Positions 37,814 to 49,857 of a stretch of DNA of 64,000 bases are shown here, piece by piece. A program made the position numbers and the translations under genes. The number at the start of each line of letters is the position of its first letter. Position 1 is the first letter of the stretch. The notes under the pieces are model-generated. The model ran no database searches. It saw nothing but the letters and a program-made list of their open reading frames with translations, and had not been told where the DNA came from. The DNA is from Ursus arctos (taxonomy: Eukaryota > Chordata > Mammalia > Carnivora > Ursidae): assembly GCF_023065955.2 (NCBI RefSeq), contig NW_026623008.1, positions 15,716,501 through 15,780,500 of the forward strand. Direction: 5' to 3'.

Positions 37814-38480
37814 ACCATCCTGTTTGAAAGCCTCTGCGTCTTTTTACTCACCACCTAAGAGCAACCTCTGTATTAGTTTTTGATCAAGAATGCAATATCT
37901 TATAGAATATTTTTTTGTGATCAGTAGTCAAGTTGGACTTGTTTAACTTTCTGCTTCTTGAGTTGCCTGATGCTCAGAGCTATTTGGTTTGATTACTATT
38001 GCAAAAGGGAACTTGGTGTGGCATTAAGAATGTTCTCTTGGAAAAAATAAGAAGAGTTTTAACACTTCTTAGCTCTAGATGGAGAAAATAACACAAACAT
38101 CATTTTACTCTTATGATCAATTGTAATTGTAATTGCATGACAAACTTTATGGAAAAGGGGTGACCTGCTAGTAGAGTGTAACGGGGAAGGGAGGATTCTT
38201 CTCTCGTTTTCTTTTGTGCAGTGAAACTTTGTGTTGCTATTGCTTTGGCTGTCTGTGCTGTAGTGGAGTATTTGTCAGTCGGGGTGGGAAAGGTATTAAT
38301 GTATCTGCTCTGCTTTATGAAATCATTTGTTATACTATCTTTTAAGAACAGCATCCATTTTAACCGTTGACTTAAGGTTTGTTAATGTTGAGATGTAAAG
38401 CTGCCACCTTTATATTTTCCTGCTTCTGATTTTATTGTTGTGAGGGAAACATACAATTGTGGTTACCTTCAAATTTTGAA

Positions 38481-38486
38481 ATTAAA
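38481..38486 (+). terminator. CDC42: Distal poly(A) signal ATTAAA of neuronal CDC42 transcript
   Basis: ATTAAA about 750 bases after the CCIF-form stop, followed by TTGTTTG. It could end a longer neuronal 3' UTR. Confidence 0.4.
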
Positions 38487-39062
38487 AATATACAATTGTT
38501 TGTATAAATGCCTGATGAAGCTTTATTCCTTTTGCACGGACTGGTTCTAGTTTTACATATGTATCAGGTGCCCACATTTTGCTTCCTTGAGCCCCCTGGC
38601 TTTGTCTGATTGGTGGGATGCAGGGAGTTCAGAGTGAAGGTCTTTGACGCAGCCGGGGTATCCGCGCTCTCCATCTTTGCCTGCGCCTTCCATGTAACAA
38701 GGATGCCGCTGCCCGCTGCCGGCCCTCTTGGTCCTGTTCCATACTCCGCTGTTTCATTGGAATGCAGAGCTGCTTCACTTGTTTTTTTGTAAAATGTTTC
38801 AGCAGCATATTACACAACTCATATTGAATGAGCAAATGACACATGTGGCTTGTTCGCTTCTTGTGACATACTTTGGTCTGCAAAAAGCTTTCTCAGAGGA
38901 CCACTGTCTCATTCATGAATATCCACTCCTCTGCTCCTGAATTGCTGAATCCTTCCCGTGTCCTGCCTGGACAGAACTTGGTGAAGTGGGATGATTGTGT
39001 TGTGATTCAGAGTTTTTAACGTTTCATTCTTTGCGCACTCTTGGGGGTTTGAATGTTTTTAA

Positions 39063-39218
<156 letters not shown>

Positions 39219-39291
39219 ACATCTCTCCAGAGCCCTTTCTGCACAGCTGGTGTCAGCATCGTACTAAAAGCAATGTTAAATCAAACTAAAG

Positions 39292-39304
39292 ATTAAAGAT
39301 TAAA
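39292..39304 (+). terminator. CDC42: Overlapping proximal poly(A) signals ATTAAA x2
   Basis: Two ATTAAA hexamers start at 39292 and 39299, only 74-81 bases after the ubiquitous stop codon. They could give a short 3' UTR isoform. Downstream T-rich sequence is weak. Confidence 0.3.
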
Positions 39305-39469
39305 ATTCGTTTTTGCAATAATGACAAATGCCCTGCACCTACCCACATGCACTCGTGTGAGACAAGGCCCGTAGGTATGGTCCCCTTCCCCCTCTCAGTA
39401 CTAGTTAATTTGAGTAATTGTGTATTGTCAGAAAAGTGATTAGTACTAGTTTTTGTTTTGTCGTTTAAA

Positions 39470-39545
39470 CAAAATTTTTTTTGTTTTTTTTTGTTTTTTT
39501 TTGTTTTTTTTTGTTTTTGTTTTTTTTTTTTTGTTTGTTTGTTTA
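39470..39545. repeat. CDC42: T-rich tandem repeat in CDC42 3' UTR
   Basis: Four spaced units of eight to nine Ts with one G, then T12 and GTTT units; a similar shorter block lies at 39650-39690. Confidence 0.9.
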
Positions 39546-40483
39546 AAAACGAGGCATGCTTGTGATGACTCTGTAACGGACTAATTTGGGTTGTTGAAGC
39601 TGCTCCCAGGCTCCATCCACTCTGGAGAATGATCTGGGACGTTTAGTTTGTTTTCGTTTTTGTTTTTGTTTTTCTTCTTTTTTTTTTTTGTGGGGGTGGG
39701 ATGGGGTGCGGGGAGTGTGTGTGGGGTTTGTTTTTATTTAGTCATGTTTTTTTAAATTCATTAACCATTGGACAGCCCTTAAGGGGAGGAGGACGGATTG
39801 ATTCCACATTCCACTTCCTAGATCTAGTTTAGAAAACTCGTTCCCCACCTGGTGCTCTTAGGAAGGAGTATAGTAAATGCCTCATTTAATAACATACTCC
39901 TTTTTGAAAGTTGCCTTTTCTCTCCACCCTTGAGTAGGTCCAGTATTTGATGAAACTCATGAAAGTGGGTGGAACCTGTCTTGCCCCTCCTCTTTTCTAG
40001 GATGCACTATATATGTGACTGTGACTTTCAAGGAAATTTGTTTGCCATTTGCTGATTTTTTTTTTTTTGAAGTTAATTTCTAACTTCTTTCACTGATAAA
40101 TGAAGAAAAGTATTGCACCTTTTGAAATACACCAAATGGATTGAGTACGTAATTAAACACCATTTTTTTCCCTGTCAGTCATTGTCTTATATGCTTAGCA
40201 TAGATGTCCAGCTTAATAGCGTACGATACGGTGTTCCTAGAACACAGCGGAAGACCTGGGAAATCGAGGAAATGTGAGGGGTGGCGCTAGGAGACAGATG
40301 TCTGTGGAATGATGCACATCCTCTTTCAAGTTGGGAGGATGGAGACCTGCTTCATGAAGAAGCTGGGGGTGTGGGTGGGGGTGGGGAGAACATTTAACAA
40401 CATGGGGACCAGTTGGGGGAATCCCCTTATTTCTGTTTTGCATATGAGGAACCCTAGAGTAGCTAGTTATGGCTCTCTAGTTT

Positions 40484-40489
40484 AATAAA
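40484..40489 (+). terminator. CDC42: Intermediate poly(A) signal AATAAA
   Basis: Canonical AATAAA inside an A-rich run of the ubiquitous 3' UTR. It may be used as an alternative end. Confidence 0.35.
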
Positions 40490-40690
40490 AAAATCATGGA
40501 GTCTTATGAAGACTCTTCATAAGTGTTAATAGGGATTTTATCCACTTATTTTGGTTGCAGTTTCCAATTTTTAAAAATGTTTAGGTAATCTTCTCCACCT
40601 TCCCCAAATCCTAATTCTTGTAGATTCATTAGTGTTGAACCAATGCTTTCTCATGTCTCAATTCTTTGTATATGCATTCTTTTCAGATGT

Positions 40691-40696
40691 ATTAAA
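40691..40696 (+). terminator. CDC42: Main distal poly(A) signal ATTAAA of CDC42
   Basis: ATTAAA followed after about 25 bases by the GT-rich stretch GGGGGTTGTTCTTTT, a good cleavage context. The 1.5-kb UTR length fits the family's usual 2.2-kb mRNA as I remember it. Confidence 0.6.
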
Positions 40697-41810
40697 CAAA
40701 CAAAAAACCCTTCACAAGCCAGCCTGGGGGTTGTTCTTTTCCCTCCGCCTCTTTTTAGATCCGTAGGAGTCGGCACTTGACTCTTAGTAACATCAGTTTC
40801 TAACAAATTTTGGGATAAAATTTTAAAGCTTTATTGTTTTTAACGTACTTTATTTCCTTTCTGGCCTTCAGTTTGAGGTGATGGTTTCCGCTCAGTATGT
40901 GCAGCTTTGTGCCTTCTCTTGTGAGTTTGGCAGGTAGCCTGCAGACTCCTTCTCTTTAAAACCAGGTGGGTTCATGGCAGTCCTTAGTGAAGGCGATGCT
41001 CCGGAAGCTCCCTGCTCACGTTGGGAGGGAATGGCAACACACCTCTCGCATCCATTTGTTAGTTGGAAAGCAGCCAGTTTTTTTCTCAAGTTTTCTGTGT
41101 CAGTGCTTTTCAGACTTTGTTGCTTACTGGAGTACAGCTTGAGCAACGGGTTTTTAAAAGCTTTCCATGTATTTGCAGAACACAGCCAAGTTGGAGAACC
41201 ATTGCTCCTCGATTGTTACCCAGACTGCTTCCATCAGATTCCGGATTCTATGCTGTGAATCTGAATATGGGACACATCTTCTTTAAGTGATAGGAATGAT
41301 TCATTTACCTTGAGGGCATTATGCTGCTCTGTAGCAGAGTCTTAGAAACTAAGAGCTGTTGGTACAGTGTAACCTCATTTTGGTGGTTTTCTAAGTGGAA
41401 TCGTGTTTGGCTTGATTCCATGCTTTGCTGGAGCTAAGCTGGGTGGCTTGGTTGGGAAGGGGTTAGGCAGAGGCAGATCCAAGCTCTACTGTTTAAACCA
41501 ATGTTTCTTGCTCCTTCTTGACCATGCTAGGGAGAGGTACCGGGGTTGTGCTCTGAGAGCCTAGGGAACTGGGACCGTATATCCCTAATTCTTAGTACAG
41601 TGGCACATAGGTCCATCCCGATTATTGCTGTGTCCCTGGCCTACGGTGGCGTTTGACACATGAGAGATGGCTCTAAAAATGGTCATTGGATGGTACACGA
41701 TTTCAAGAATGAATGAATGAAATAAAGGTCACATGGTTGTGTCAGTGAAATATCCATACATCAGAACAAAGACAAGGGGATTGATGGAAGCTAAAATATT
41801 AAATATTTTC

Positions 41811-41924
41811 TTATGAAGATTTTATTTATTTATTTAGCATGAGCGAGGTGGTGGGGAAGAGGGAGAGAGAATCTCAAGCAGATGCCACACTGAGTGTGGA
41901 GCCTGACATGGGGCTCGATCTCAG
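41811..41924 (-). mobile_element. Truncated CAN-SINE, antisense
   Basis: Reverse fragment lacking the tRNA-like head; it stops after GGGGCTCGATCTCAG. Confidence 0.8.
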
Positions 41925-42829
41925 TCCTTAGCTGGCTTAGCTTGTGACAAAATGTACATTTAGGCTAATATGACACTAATACATCACTGGTTTTTTAAAA
42001 TATCAAATGTTTTACTGAAGCTGTTAGAAATAGGTTCTGTGGTTTGTTAAAGTTGTACCCTTAGGGCTGGATTTTATGCCAATAGGGGAGCATATTCCAA
42101 GGGGAAAGGGAGGATGATGGTATGTAAGCACCAGTCGCAGCATTTCCTTCATTCTAAGGTATATTTGTCCTCAGTCTTCATGTTGTAGTCAGAATACCTT
42201 TTAAAATTTGTACAGTTAATGTAGTAGTATGTTTTTGGTTTTGAAAAGCTGTCATTAAATCCGCTGGTATCATAATTGCTGTCTTCATAGACTGGATAAA
42301 AATAATGGTCTTTCTTTTTCTTCATCGTTAGGTTTGGACTATTTTCTTTTTTTCTCCTCCCATTTTGCTATTATTAGTAGTTTTTTGGGTACTCAGTGCT
42401 AAGAAACTCTGGTACACAAGGTCCCTGCTTCTTGAGTAGGATTGGAACTTAGTCCCCCTGGGTACAGCTCACCTGCTGTCGGAGATCTGGTGTATAGCCT
42501 GTGGGAAGGGGACAGTATTTCACCAGGAAGTCCCGACTTCATTATCTTTTGGGAGGGGTTGAGCTCTTCCTGGTTAGGGTCCCTCTGAATGACATGTGAG
42601 AGAAGTAGGTTGAAACCACATTTCTAATTCAGATCTCCTTGTTGCCTGTAGGCCTTACTCTGAGTTCCCCCAACTTTAGAGTGTGATCCTTTAAGAACAT
42701 GGAACAACAGAAGACCTTACTTTATAATTTTCTTTTTGGGACTGTTTAAATACTTTTAAGATTATACAGTATATTACTTTTGAGTTTTTTCCGAAGTGCC
42801 CTCCCTTTTTCTCAAGCCTCATTTCATTA

Positions 42830-43050
42830 GCTTTTGCTTAATGCATTCCAAACTGCCCTAACCCTCTGGCTTACTACAAGCTTATTTTTCTCTCACTAAT
42901 GGGTCAATTGGGCTTTGCCTTCAGGGTTCAGCTTTGGCTCAGGTTGGGTCCAAGCTTCTCATGTTGGAGCCCAGCTCCAGAGAGCAGTAGCTACCTAAGA
43001 GTGAACTTCTCATGGTGAGCCTGGTGAACCAAAGGGGGTGCAAGGTCAAG
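42830..43050. mobile_element. Unassigned interspersed repeat, possibly LTR
   Basis: TTCTCTCACTAATGGGTCAA, TGGGCTTTGCCTTCAGGG and a GCTCAGGTTGGGTCC region recall old MaLR-like repeats. Tentative. Confidence 0.3.
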
Positions 43051-43118
43051 CACATTGAATTTCTGATATTTCATTGTGCAGAAAATTTCATATAGCCAAG
43101 CCTAAAGTCTGTACCACT

Positions 43119-43149
43119 TATTCATTCATTCATTCATTCATTCATTCAT
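43119..43149. repeat. (ATTC)n microsatellite
   Basis: Seven consecutive ATTC units. Confidence 0.92.
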
Positions 43150-43638
43150 ATATAGTAAATTCAAAAATAGTTTTTTTTAAAGCACTTAATAAGGCCATGA
43201 AGATATAGAATAAAATAGATGCAGGATCCTAACTTCTACTTGGAATTTTCCTGGCAAATTTGATAGCTTTTTTTGAATAACCATTTGGTCTCATTGCCCT
43301 TGGAATGGCTGTTAAGAAAGTGAAAGTCTTGTCTGTGTGTGCCTGCCCATGGTACACATTCATCAGAGGGCTTGTTCCATATTGGGCCCTGGAGATAATT
43401 GGAGCAGGACAACCTTAACCCAGTGTGCCCTTCGGCAGGTAGCTTTCACTCTCCTGGGCTCTTTATCTGTAAAATAATTATGCATTTAGTCATCATTGGG
43501 GTCTCAGATACAAGTCTGTTGCCTGATTGGTCAACAATTAATGGGAAACTTAAAAAATAAATTCCTCTGAGATTCTGAATGTATAGGTATGGGGTGGGGC
43601 CTGGGAATCAATTTAGTTTTTAAAAGTTTCCCAGGTAG

Positions 43639-43831
43639 GGGTGTCTGGGTGGCTCAGTCATTAAGCGTCTGCCTTCGGCTCAGGGCGTGGTCCTGGGATC
43701 GAGCCCCACATCAGACTCCTACACTGGGAGTCTGCTTCTTTCTCTCCTACTCCCCCGGCTTGTGTTCCCTCTCTCACTGGCTGTCTCTCTCTCTCTGTCA
43801 AATAAATAAATAAAACCTTAAAAAAAAAAAA
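43639..43831 (+). mobile_element. CAN-SINE
   Basis: Forward copy GGGTGTCTGGGTGGCTCAG to AATAAATAAATAAAACC and A tail. Duplication TTCCCAGGTAG lies at 43628 and 43834. Confidence 0.94.
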
Positions 43832-43875
43832 TCTTCCCAGGTAGAGCCTTGGTTAGATATGTTTGGGGACCAGTG

Positions 43876-44343
43876 CACACCTCAGTGGTTCTTTTTTCTT
43901 TCTTTCTTTCTTTCCTTTTTTTTTTTTTTTTTAAGATTGATTTATTTATTTTAGAGAGCATGCAGCGGGGATGCAGGGGGGAGGAGCAGAGGGAAAGGGA
44001 GAACCTCAAGCAGACTGCCTGCTGAGTGCGGAGCATGAAGCAGAGCTTCCTCCCAGGACACAGACATCATGACCTGAGCAGAAATCAAGAGTTGTTTGCT
44101 CAACCAACTGAGCCATCCAGGTGCCCCACCTTGGTGGTTCTTAACTCTGGTTGTGTGAATGTTACCTAGGGAGGTAATTTTTTTAAAAAAGGAAAATAAT
44201 GCCTGGGGCTGTTTTAGGCAGTCTCTGGAGATAGGGTCACTTAAATTTATCACTTAATTTGTTTTTCAAATTATGTTTTGACGGGCATCACTTTAAATCT
44301 CCTCAGATTATTTTAGTGTTCCTCCAGGTTTGAGAACGATGTC
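43876..44343 (+). mobile_element. MER5-like hAT remnant interrupted by a CAN-SINE
   Basis: CAGTGGTTCTT before the SINE, TGGTTCTTAACTCTGG after it, and CCTCCAGGTTTGAGAACGAT at the far end, the mirrored terminus of MER5 elements. Confidence 0.5.
43894..44126 (-). mobile_element. CAN-SINE, antisense, inside a MER5A-like element
   Basis: Reverse copy with TTTC-rich long tail. It is flanked by CACCTCAGTGGTTCTT and CACCTTGGTGGTTCTT. Confidence 0.92.
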
Positions 44344-45699
44344 CCTAAATGATTTCTTAAGGTTTCGTTTATATCTGACATGAGTTTTAGAGTAATTTTG
44401 GGTCACAAGTCTTCAGTTTAACTGTTCTTTGAGGAAAGAGATTTTCCAAACTTGTGGCTCCAACCAGCATTCAGTTCTTGATTCTTTAACCAGAAAGGAA
44501 CGTGTGGAGAGTTCATTGTCATATAATTTATTGGTGAACTGGCACTGAGATAGTTTGGGCAGACACCTAAGTAATTAAATTTCTTAAGCAGCAGTGTGAG
44601 AGAGAGCAGTTACTTGAGTTACAGAGATCAGCTAAGGTTTTCTAACTCAAAGCTAGAATGTAGGCAGCTATATTTCCCCGATAATTTCAAGACAAGTATA
44701 ATTTCACGGGAGATGGATATCTCTTTCATTCCCCTCACGAGTATTCAGTTCACCTGCAAAGAGTACACTGAACCATATTCCAAATAGTGTAAAGTTAGTA
44801 CTAGAAATGAGTATGAAAGTGAAGTTATTCCAACAGACTAAATTGGACTTCTAGGAGATGAAGTCTCTTGCTAACTTAGAAACAAGGTTAAGGTTACTTT
44901 GTTCCTCTGATGTAGCTGTTCTCCGACATGTGTCGTGGCTCCCCCCCAAGCCCCCCACCACATGCATGTGCATGCTTTGTCAGACCTTTTTTGGCTGGCT
45001 GTGGGCCAGTGTTAATGTGGCTTTATTTCCCCCTTTTGTCAGTGAATATTTAGTTCTGGGTAGATTGATCTAAATCTGAGTGATTAAACAGCGGCTCCCT
45101 TTGTGTTCTGGCCCGATATTGAAGAATTAACATTTGATTGGATAGGGTCTTAGTTTTTGTGTCTTAGTTTGTGGTTGAGCTGTAAATTGGTGTGGAGTCA
45201 TATGGCCAGTCAGAGGCAGGAATTAGAGAGGGGTTTGCAGATATTCAGTGCTTTTGAGCCAGAAGCACAATTCTTTCTTAACTCCCTGATTATGGGCTGT
45301 TGGGGCATAGCCTCAAAAAGGTGGGCAAGCTTGTGCCATACCATGCAATCTGTTTCTTGCTTTTGAACAATTTATTGAGCTACTTTTTACCCTGCCCCTC
45401 TGCTCATTGCCAGTGAGCTAACCCATGAGCTTCTTGGATTGTTCAGATTAGCTCCACCTAGTGGTGAATTTAAGTTAAAACTGGCAGTTGAATCTAGGGT
45501 ACCCTGTACCTACTATCTGGACACCACCACACTCCTTATGGGGTTTTGATAGATGGCGGAAGGGTGGGGAGAAGGTGGTGAGGTAGAAAGGAGTAGAGGC
45601 TGAGTCAGTACACTGATGGACTGGGGAGACTCTGAATTACCTAGGAGAGGCTCTTAAGGGTCAGCCTGAGGCTTTATAGTCAATCAGAATTTAAACTTC

Positions 45700-45905
45700 A
45701 GGATGGTGTTGGCTGTAGAGACGTAATTGCCCCGAGTCTTGACTCTGGCCTTACTAGCCACGTGATCTTGGATAAGTCAGTGAATGTCCCTAAGCTCCAT
45801 TTGCTTCATCTGTAAATGAGGAATAATGATAATATCTACATCTCGGGTGAGTGTGAAGACTAAGTGGGATCATATAGGTGAGCATATTATAAGTGCAAAA
45901 GTGCT
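45700..45905 (+). repeat. MIR SINE
   Basis: CCACGTGATCTTGGATAAGT, CATCTGTAAATGAGGAATAA and AAGTGCTATGAAACTG follow MIR order. Confidence 0.75.
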
Positions 45906-45954
45906 ATGAAACTGTTAACAGCTGCCAGATTTGCACTGCAATAGGAAGAATTTA

Positions 45955-46050
45955 GAGCAGGGAACCCAAAGTGGGACTCGATCCCAGGACCCTGGAATCA
46001 TGTCCTGAGCAGAAGGCAGACGCTTAACTGACTGAGCCACCCAGGTACGC
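45955..46050 (-). mobile_element. CAN-SINE head fragment, part of a duplicated block
   Basis: Only the head half, with no T-rich tail and no left duplication. Its right flank matches that of the SINE ending at 49465. Confidence 0.85.
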
Positions 46051-46079
46051 CTTGGGAGTTTATTAAAAGTAGAATGACA

Positions 46080-46278
46080 GGGGCGCCTGGGTGGCACAGC
46101 AGTTAAGCGTCTGCCTTTGGCTCAGGGCGTGATCCCGGCGTTCTGGGATCGAGCGCCACATCAGGCTCTTCCGCTATGAGCCTGCTTCTTCCTCTCCCAC
46201 TCCCCCTGCTTGTGTTCCCTCTCTCGCTGGCTGTCTCTATCTCTGTCGAATAAATAAATAAAATCTTAAAAAAAAAAA
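46080..46278 (+). mobile_element. Young CAN-SINE
   Basis: Near-consensus forward copy, GGGGCGCCTGGGTGGCACAG to AATAAATAAATAAAATC and A12. Perfect duplication AGTAGAATGACA lies at 46068 and 46279. Confidence 0.95.
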
Positions 46279-46689
46279 AGTAGAATGACAAATCCGTGTT
46301 GAGTCTTGTAGAAAGAGAAGTGTTTGACTGTTCAGCTGCCTTTTTTTTCATTATTGCAACTCTGTGAGTTGGCAGAGCAGGGATTGTTGATGAGAAAGCT
46401 GGACCTTAGTGAGTACCCAAGGCCAAGGGGATGATGGGAGTACCAGTTCTGAAACCTGGCACGCTTTCCCTTTTCTCCTTACCATCCCACAGGATGGCCT
46501 TTAGGATAGCACCATTGTTTTCCGTATATTTAATATGCTCCTGATTAGTAGGAGAAAGGAACCTCATTATTAGGTCACAAAATCTCATTAGCTTGACCCA
46601 AATAAAGCGAGGTGATTAGGATTCTGGAGCTCCATCTTCTCTCCACATAGGGGTCTTCACACTGGAGTTTAGGTGGTGGACTCAGAAAC

Positions 46690-46800
46690 CTCAGATCATG
46701 TTTGTATTAGTGATTTCACTTGATCCTTAATACAACCCTGTAAGGGAGGTGGGATAGATGGTACCATTTGTCAGATGGCAAGACTGAGGTTAAACAACTT
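46690..46800 (-). repeat. MIR fragment, reverse
   Basis: TTAATACAACCCTGTAAGGG, CATTTGTCAGATGGCAAGAC and GAGGTTAAACAACTTGG. Confidence 0.65.
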
Positions 46801-46804
46801 GGCA

Positions 46805-47040
46805 TTGTGTGATAGAAAATGCATAACTGGCTTTGGATGTGAGTTTTGGTTCTGTCACTAACTTGATCCTTTGACCTTGGGCAAGTAACTTAAACTTTCT
46901 GAGCCTTGTATTCTCCTCTGTGAAATGGAAATAGCTATACTGAACTTTACCTGTGAGTTGTGAGGGTTACACGAAATGCTGTATGTAAAGTACTTAGCAC
47001 AGTGCTTGCAAGTAGGAGATACTAGGCAGTAAATGGAATG
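46805..47040 (+). repeat. MIR SINE
   Basis: TTTGACCTTGGGCAAGTAAC, TCTGTGAAATGGAAATAG and AGTACTTAGCACAGTGCTTG. Confidence 0.82.
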
Positions 47041-47739
47041 GATTGAATGTGTCATCGCCATCCTCATCCTCATCCTCATAAGCTCTCCAGACTAGGGCTA
47101 GAGAACCCTGCTGACTTCTGGGTCTCAGGCTGCTATGTGAGAGAGGGCCCTCAGCCCCCTTGCTAGGACTAGGAGAAGACTTCCAGGGGGCATGCGAGTA
47201 TATCTTATTCTCCCTTACATCTGATCTTCAGCCAACTCTGTGATTGGGCTGGCTGTTTGTTTGCAGCTCCAGACCCACAGTGGAGCCTCATTTCCAGCTT
47301 CCTGGACCTCCTTTGTAAAGCTTTGGAAGGTCTGCATTGGTCTGATGGGAGAGAGATTTTGGGCTTGATTCTGAATCTCTTACTCCCTGAAGAGCTGCCC
47401 CCTTTCCTCCATAACTTGAGGACTTCACAGTTGTTTCAGTGTTAGGGAGTTCGGTGCATCCCTTGGCAGCTTGTGAAGGGTGGGCAGGCACTGTGAATTC
47501 TTCACTTGCCTCATGTGAGAATGACTTCACCCCAGGGCGCTGAGTTTGCAGAAATTTCCCTGTCTCAGATGGCAGTGTGCTCTAAGACCAGTCTTTCCTT
47601 AGCCCGTAGGGATCTTGGCCCCTGGTAAATGTAGCGAGACTAAATGGAGTCCTGTTTTTGCATTTAGCTTGCGTTATGGTGTTTGATGTTTCTCCGTTTC
47701 TCCCATGATAGTAATATAATTCTCTGGATTAGGAGTTGG

Positions 47740-47835
47740 AAACCCAGGTTCTAGTTGGGGCAACAGTTTCCTTGGATGAGTTGCTGTACCTCTTTGGGCC
47801 TCAGTTTCCCCATGAATAGATAAAACTGATGTTCT
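47740..47835 (+). repeat. MIR fragment
   Basis: CCCAGGTTCTAGTTGGGGC and GGGCCTCAGTTTCCCCATGA. Confidence 0.6.
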
Positions 47836-48534
47836 GTTCCTTTTTGGTTTATGTCTTCTTAGCAGTAAACCTCTTTTCTTCCGAATAAAATCTTATGGGG
47901 GGCCCATGGGGGAATAGAAAAGGTGTCCTATGGAACAGAGGTGCTGGGGTTGAAGCCAGGCAAACAGTTTTCTCTCCCACTGCTTCCTTGTCCCAAATGC
48001 AGATGCACACGCTTTGTGCCCCCCTGTGGGACTTCTAGGGCTCTACTAAGAGATGTGAACATCACTGCTACAGGGTCATCTCTCCAGCTCTAAGAAGTTT
48101 TGCTGTTGACAGGTGGTTAATAAAAATCTGTAAAACCAGTATATGAAATGTACAGATAGACCACTGAGTCTTTAAGAATTAGATTTTTATTGATGTATTT
48201 TGAGAGATTCTAAAGTTTGGTTCAGTCTGTAATGCTTTAATATATTGCAGTGTCCAGTAAAGACTGACTTAGTTTTTGCATGTAGGGTAAATAATGTTCT
48301 TAAAAGGGGCAGACACCATATTTCCCTCTCTTAGGTATCACTTCCTTCTGGGGATACCAGTATGATCCAAGCATTAATACAATTCAGTAGTGAAACTAGA
48401 TGCTTTTACAGATACCTCTCTTATAAGTATCCTGGTGTTCCTGCTGTTTAAAGCAGATAGAACATTTGCTGTTGTTTGTGTTTTGAGAATCAATACAGTG
48501 CCAGTTTCATATTAAGGGATCTAGGAATATTGAA

Positions 48535-48720
48535 TAGTAAGAAAAGCATATATACTTTGGAGTGGAGGGATGTAAATTTGAATTAGATTCTGTCAGTGAC
48601 TAACTGTGTTTGAACAAACTGCTTTAACTTTTCAGTCTTGATTTACACTTCTTTAAATTGAGCCAGTAATACCTGCTAACCTTTTGCAGAATTGTCAGAA
48701 GGATTAGGGGATAACGTATC
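48535..48720 (+). repeat. MIR SINE, diverged
   Basis: TGTCAGTGACTAACTGTGTT, then a reduced 'TAATACCTGCTAACC' and AGAAGGATTAGGGGATAA. Confidence 0.6.
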
Positions 48721-48899
48721 TTTAACCCCCAGTGAACATACAGTCAGACAAAAGACAAGATTGGTCTGTTAGGGAATTCTCTTAGAAAAGCATCCAGTTT
48801 TATGTTAGTGGATTCAAAATAAGTCACCTAGTGTGATTTACTCGTTGGTGTTTGCTCATTTCAGGGAACATTTGTTTTTATCTTGTCCATTTTGCAAGA

Positions 48900-49065
48900 G
48901 ACAGTATAGAGGAATAATTGGGAACAGGGACTCTAGAACCAGACTGACTGCCTATGTTTGAATCTTAGCCTAACACTGTTTACCTGCTGTGTGATCTTCG
49001 CTGAGTTATTTAACTTTGATATATTTCTTGTGGGGATAATAGTAATACCTTCTCAGGAGTTTATT
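48900..49065 (+). repeat. MIR SINE, broken by CAN-SINEs
   Basis: GGACTCTAGAACCAGACTGA, GCTGTGTGATCTTCGCTGAG and GTGGGGATAATAGTAATACC, cut by the SINE pair at 49066. Confidence 0.75.
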
Positions 49066-49465
49066 TTTTTATTATTATTTTTGATTTTTTTTTAAAGATT
49101 TTATTTATTCGACAGAGATAGAGACAGCCAGCGAGAGGGGGAACACAAGCAAGGGGAGTGGGAGAGGAAGAAGCAGGCTTATAGCGGAAGAGCCTGATGT
49201 GGGGCTCGATCCCATAACGCCGGGATCACGCCCTGAGCCGAAGGCAGGCGCTTAACCGCTGTGCCACCCAGGCGCCCCTATTTTTGATTTTTTAAAAAAG
49301 ATTTTATTAGAGAGATCACAAGTAGGGGTGGGGTGGGTAGAGGGAGAAGCGGACTCCCTGCTGAGCAGGGAATGGGAAGCGGGACTTGATCCCAGGACCC
49401 TGGGATCATGAGTGACCTGAGCTGAAGGCAGATGCTTAACCTACTGAGCCACCCAGGCGCCCGTT
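49066..49465 (-). mobile_element. CAN-SINE, antisense, interrupted by a younger one
   Basis: Reverse copy whose tail is split at 49091-49278. The whole is flanked by AGGAGTTTATT at 49055 and 49466 and is inserted in or next to a MIR. Confidence 0.88.
49091..49278 (-). mobile_element. Young CAN-SINE, antisense, nested
   Basis: Near-consensus reverse copy of the CATAACGCCGGGATCACG / GCTGTGCCACCC type, inserted in the tail of an older copy. TATTTTTGATTTTTT flanks it on both sides. Confidence 0.93.
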
Positions 49466-49521
49466 AGGAGTTTATTAAAAGTAGGATGACAAATCCGTGT
49501 TGAGTCTTGTAGAAGGAGAAA
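49355..49521. repeat. Duplicated block, copy B
   Basis: It includes the head of the SINE ending at 49465 and 55 bp of flank (AGGAGTTTATTAAAAGTAGG, GACAAATCCGTGTTGAGTCT). Copy A, at 45955-46320, has the same order but is split by a young SINE. Confidence 0.8.
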
Positions 49522-49857
49522 AGTTAGAGCGTGCAGTCAACTAGTGGGTCTGGTAGTATGGTACCAACGATATGGCTAAAAATTTAGCAAGTGGCTGGTC
49601 TGACCCTGACAGCGTTTTTCTGGTTATAGACGTCTTTTCTACCATACTTGGATGAAGTGTGTGTTTGAGTGATTGTTAGATCAGTATTAGCGACCACAGG
49701 TTTTCAGGGCAGGTCTTACACACCTAGAGGAGATCTCAGGTTATAGAGGGTGCTTACTCGAAGTCACACACAGCACAGTTAGTGGCAAAACCAGCCTAGA
49801 TCAGTATATACAGACAGGACTTTGTTCCTATTTCACAACAGAGGATACTCACTTTTT

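Larger units (their letters stand above)
39219..40715 (+). other. CDC42: 3' UTR of ubiquitous CDC42 transcript
   Basis: About 1.5 kb of repeat-free sequence from the TGA to the poly(A) signal. It contains T-rich low-complexity blocks at 39470-39545 and 39650-39690, and possible proximal signals (ATTAAA at 39292 and 39299; AATAAA at 40484). No SINE has been accepted in it, in keeping with constraint. Confidence 0.75.
45955..46320. repeat. Duplicated block, copy A
   Basis: SINE head plus flank homologous to 49355-49521, interrupted by the SINE at 46080-46278. The flank differs from copy B by only a few bases over about 55. Confidence 0.8.
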
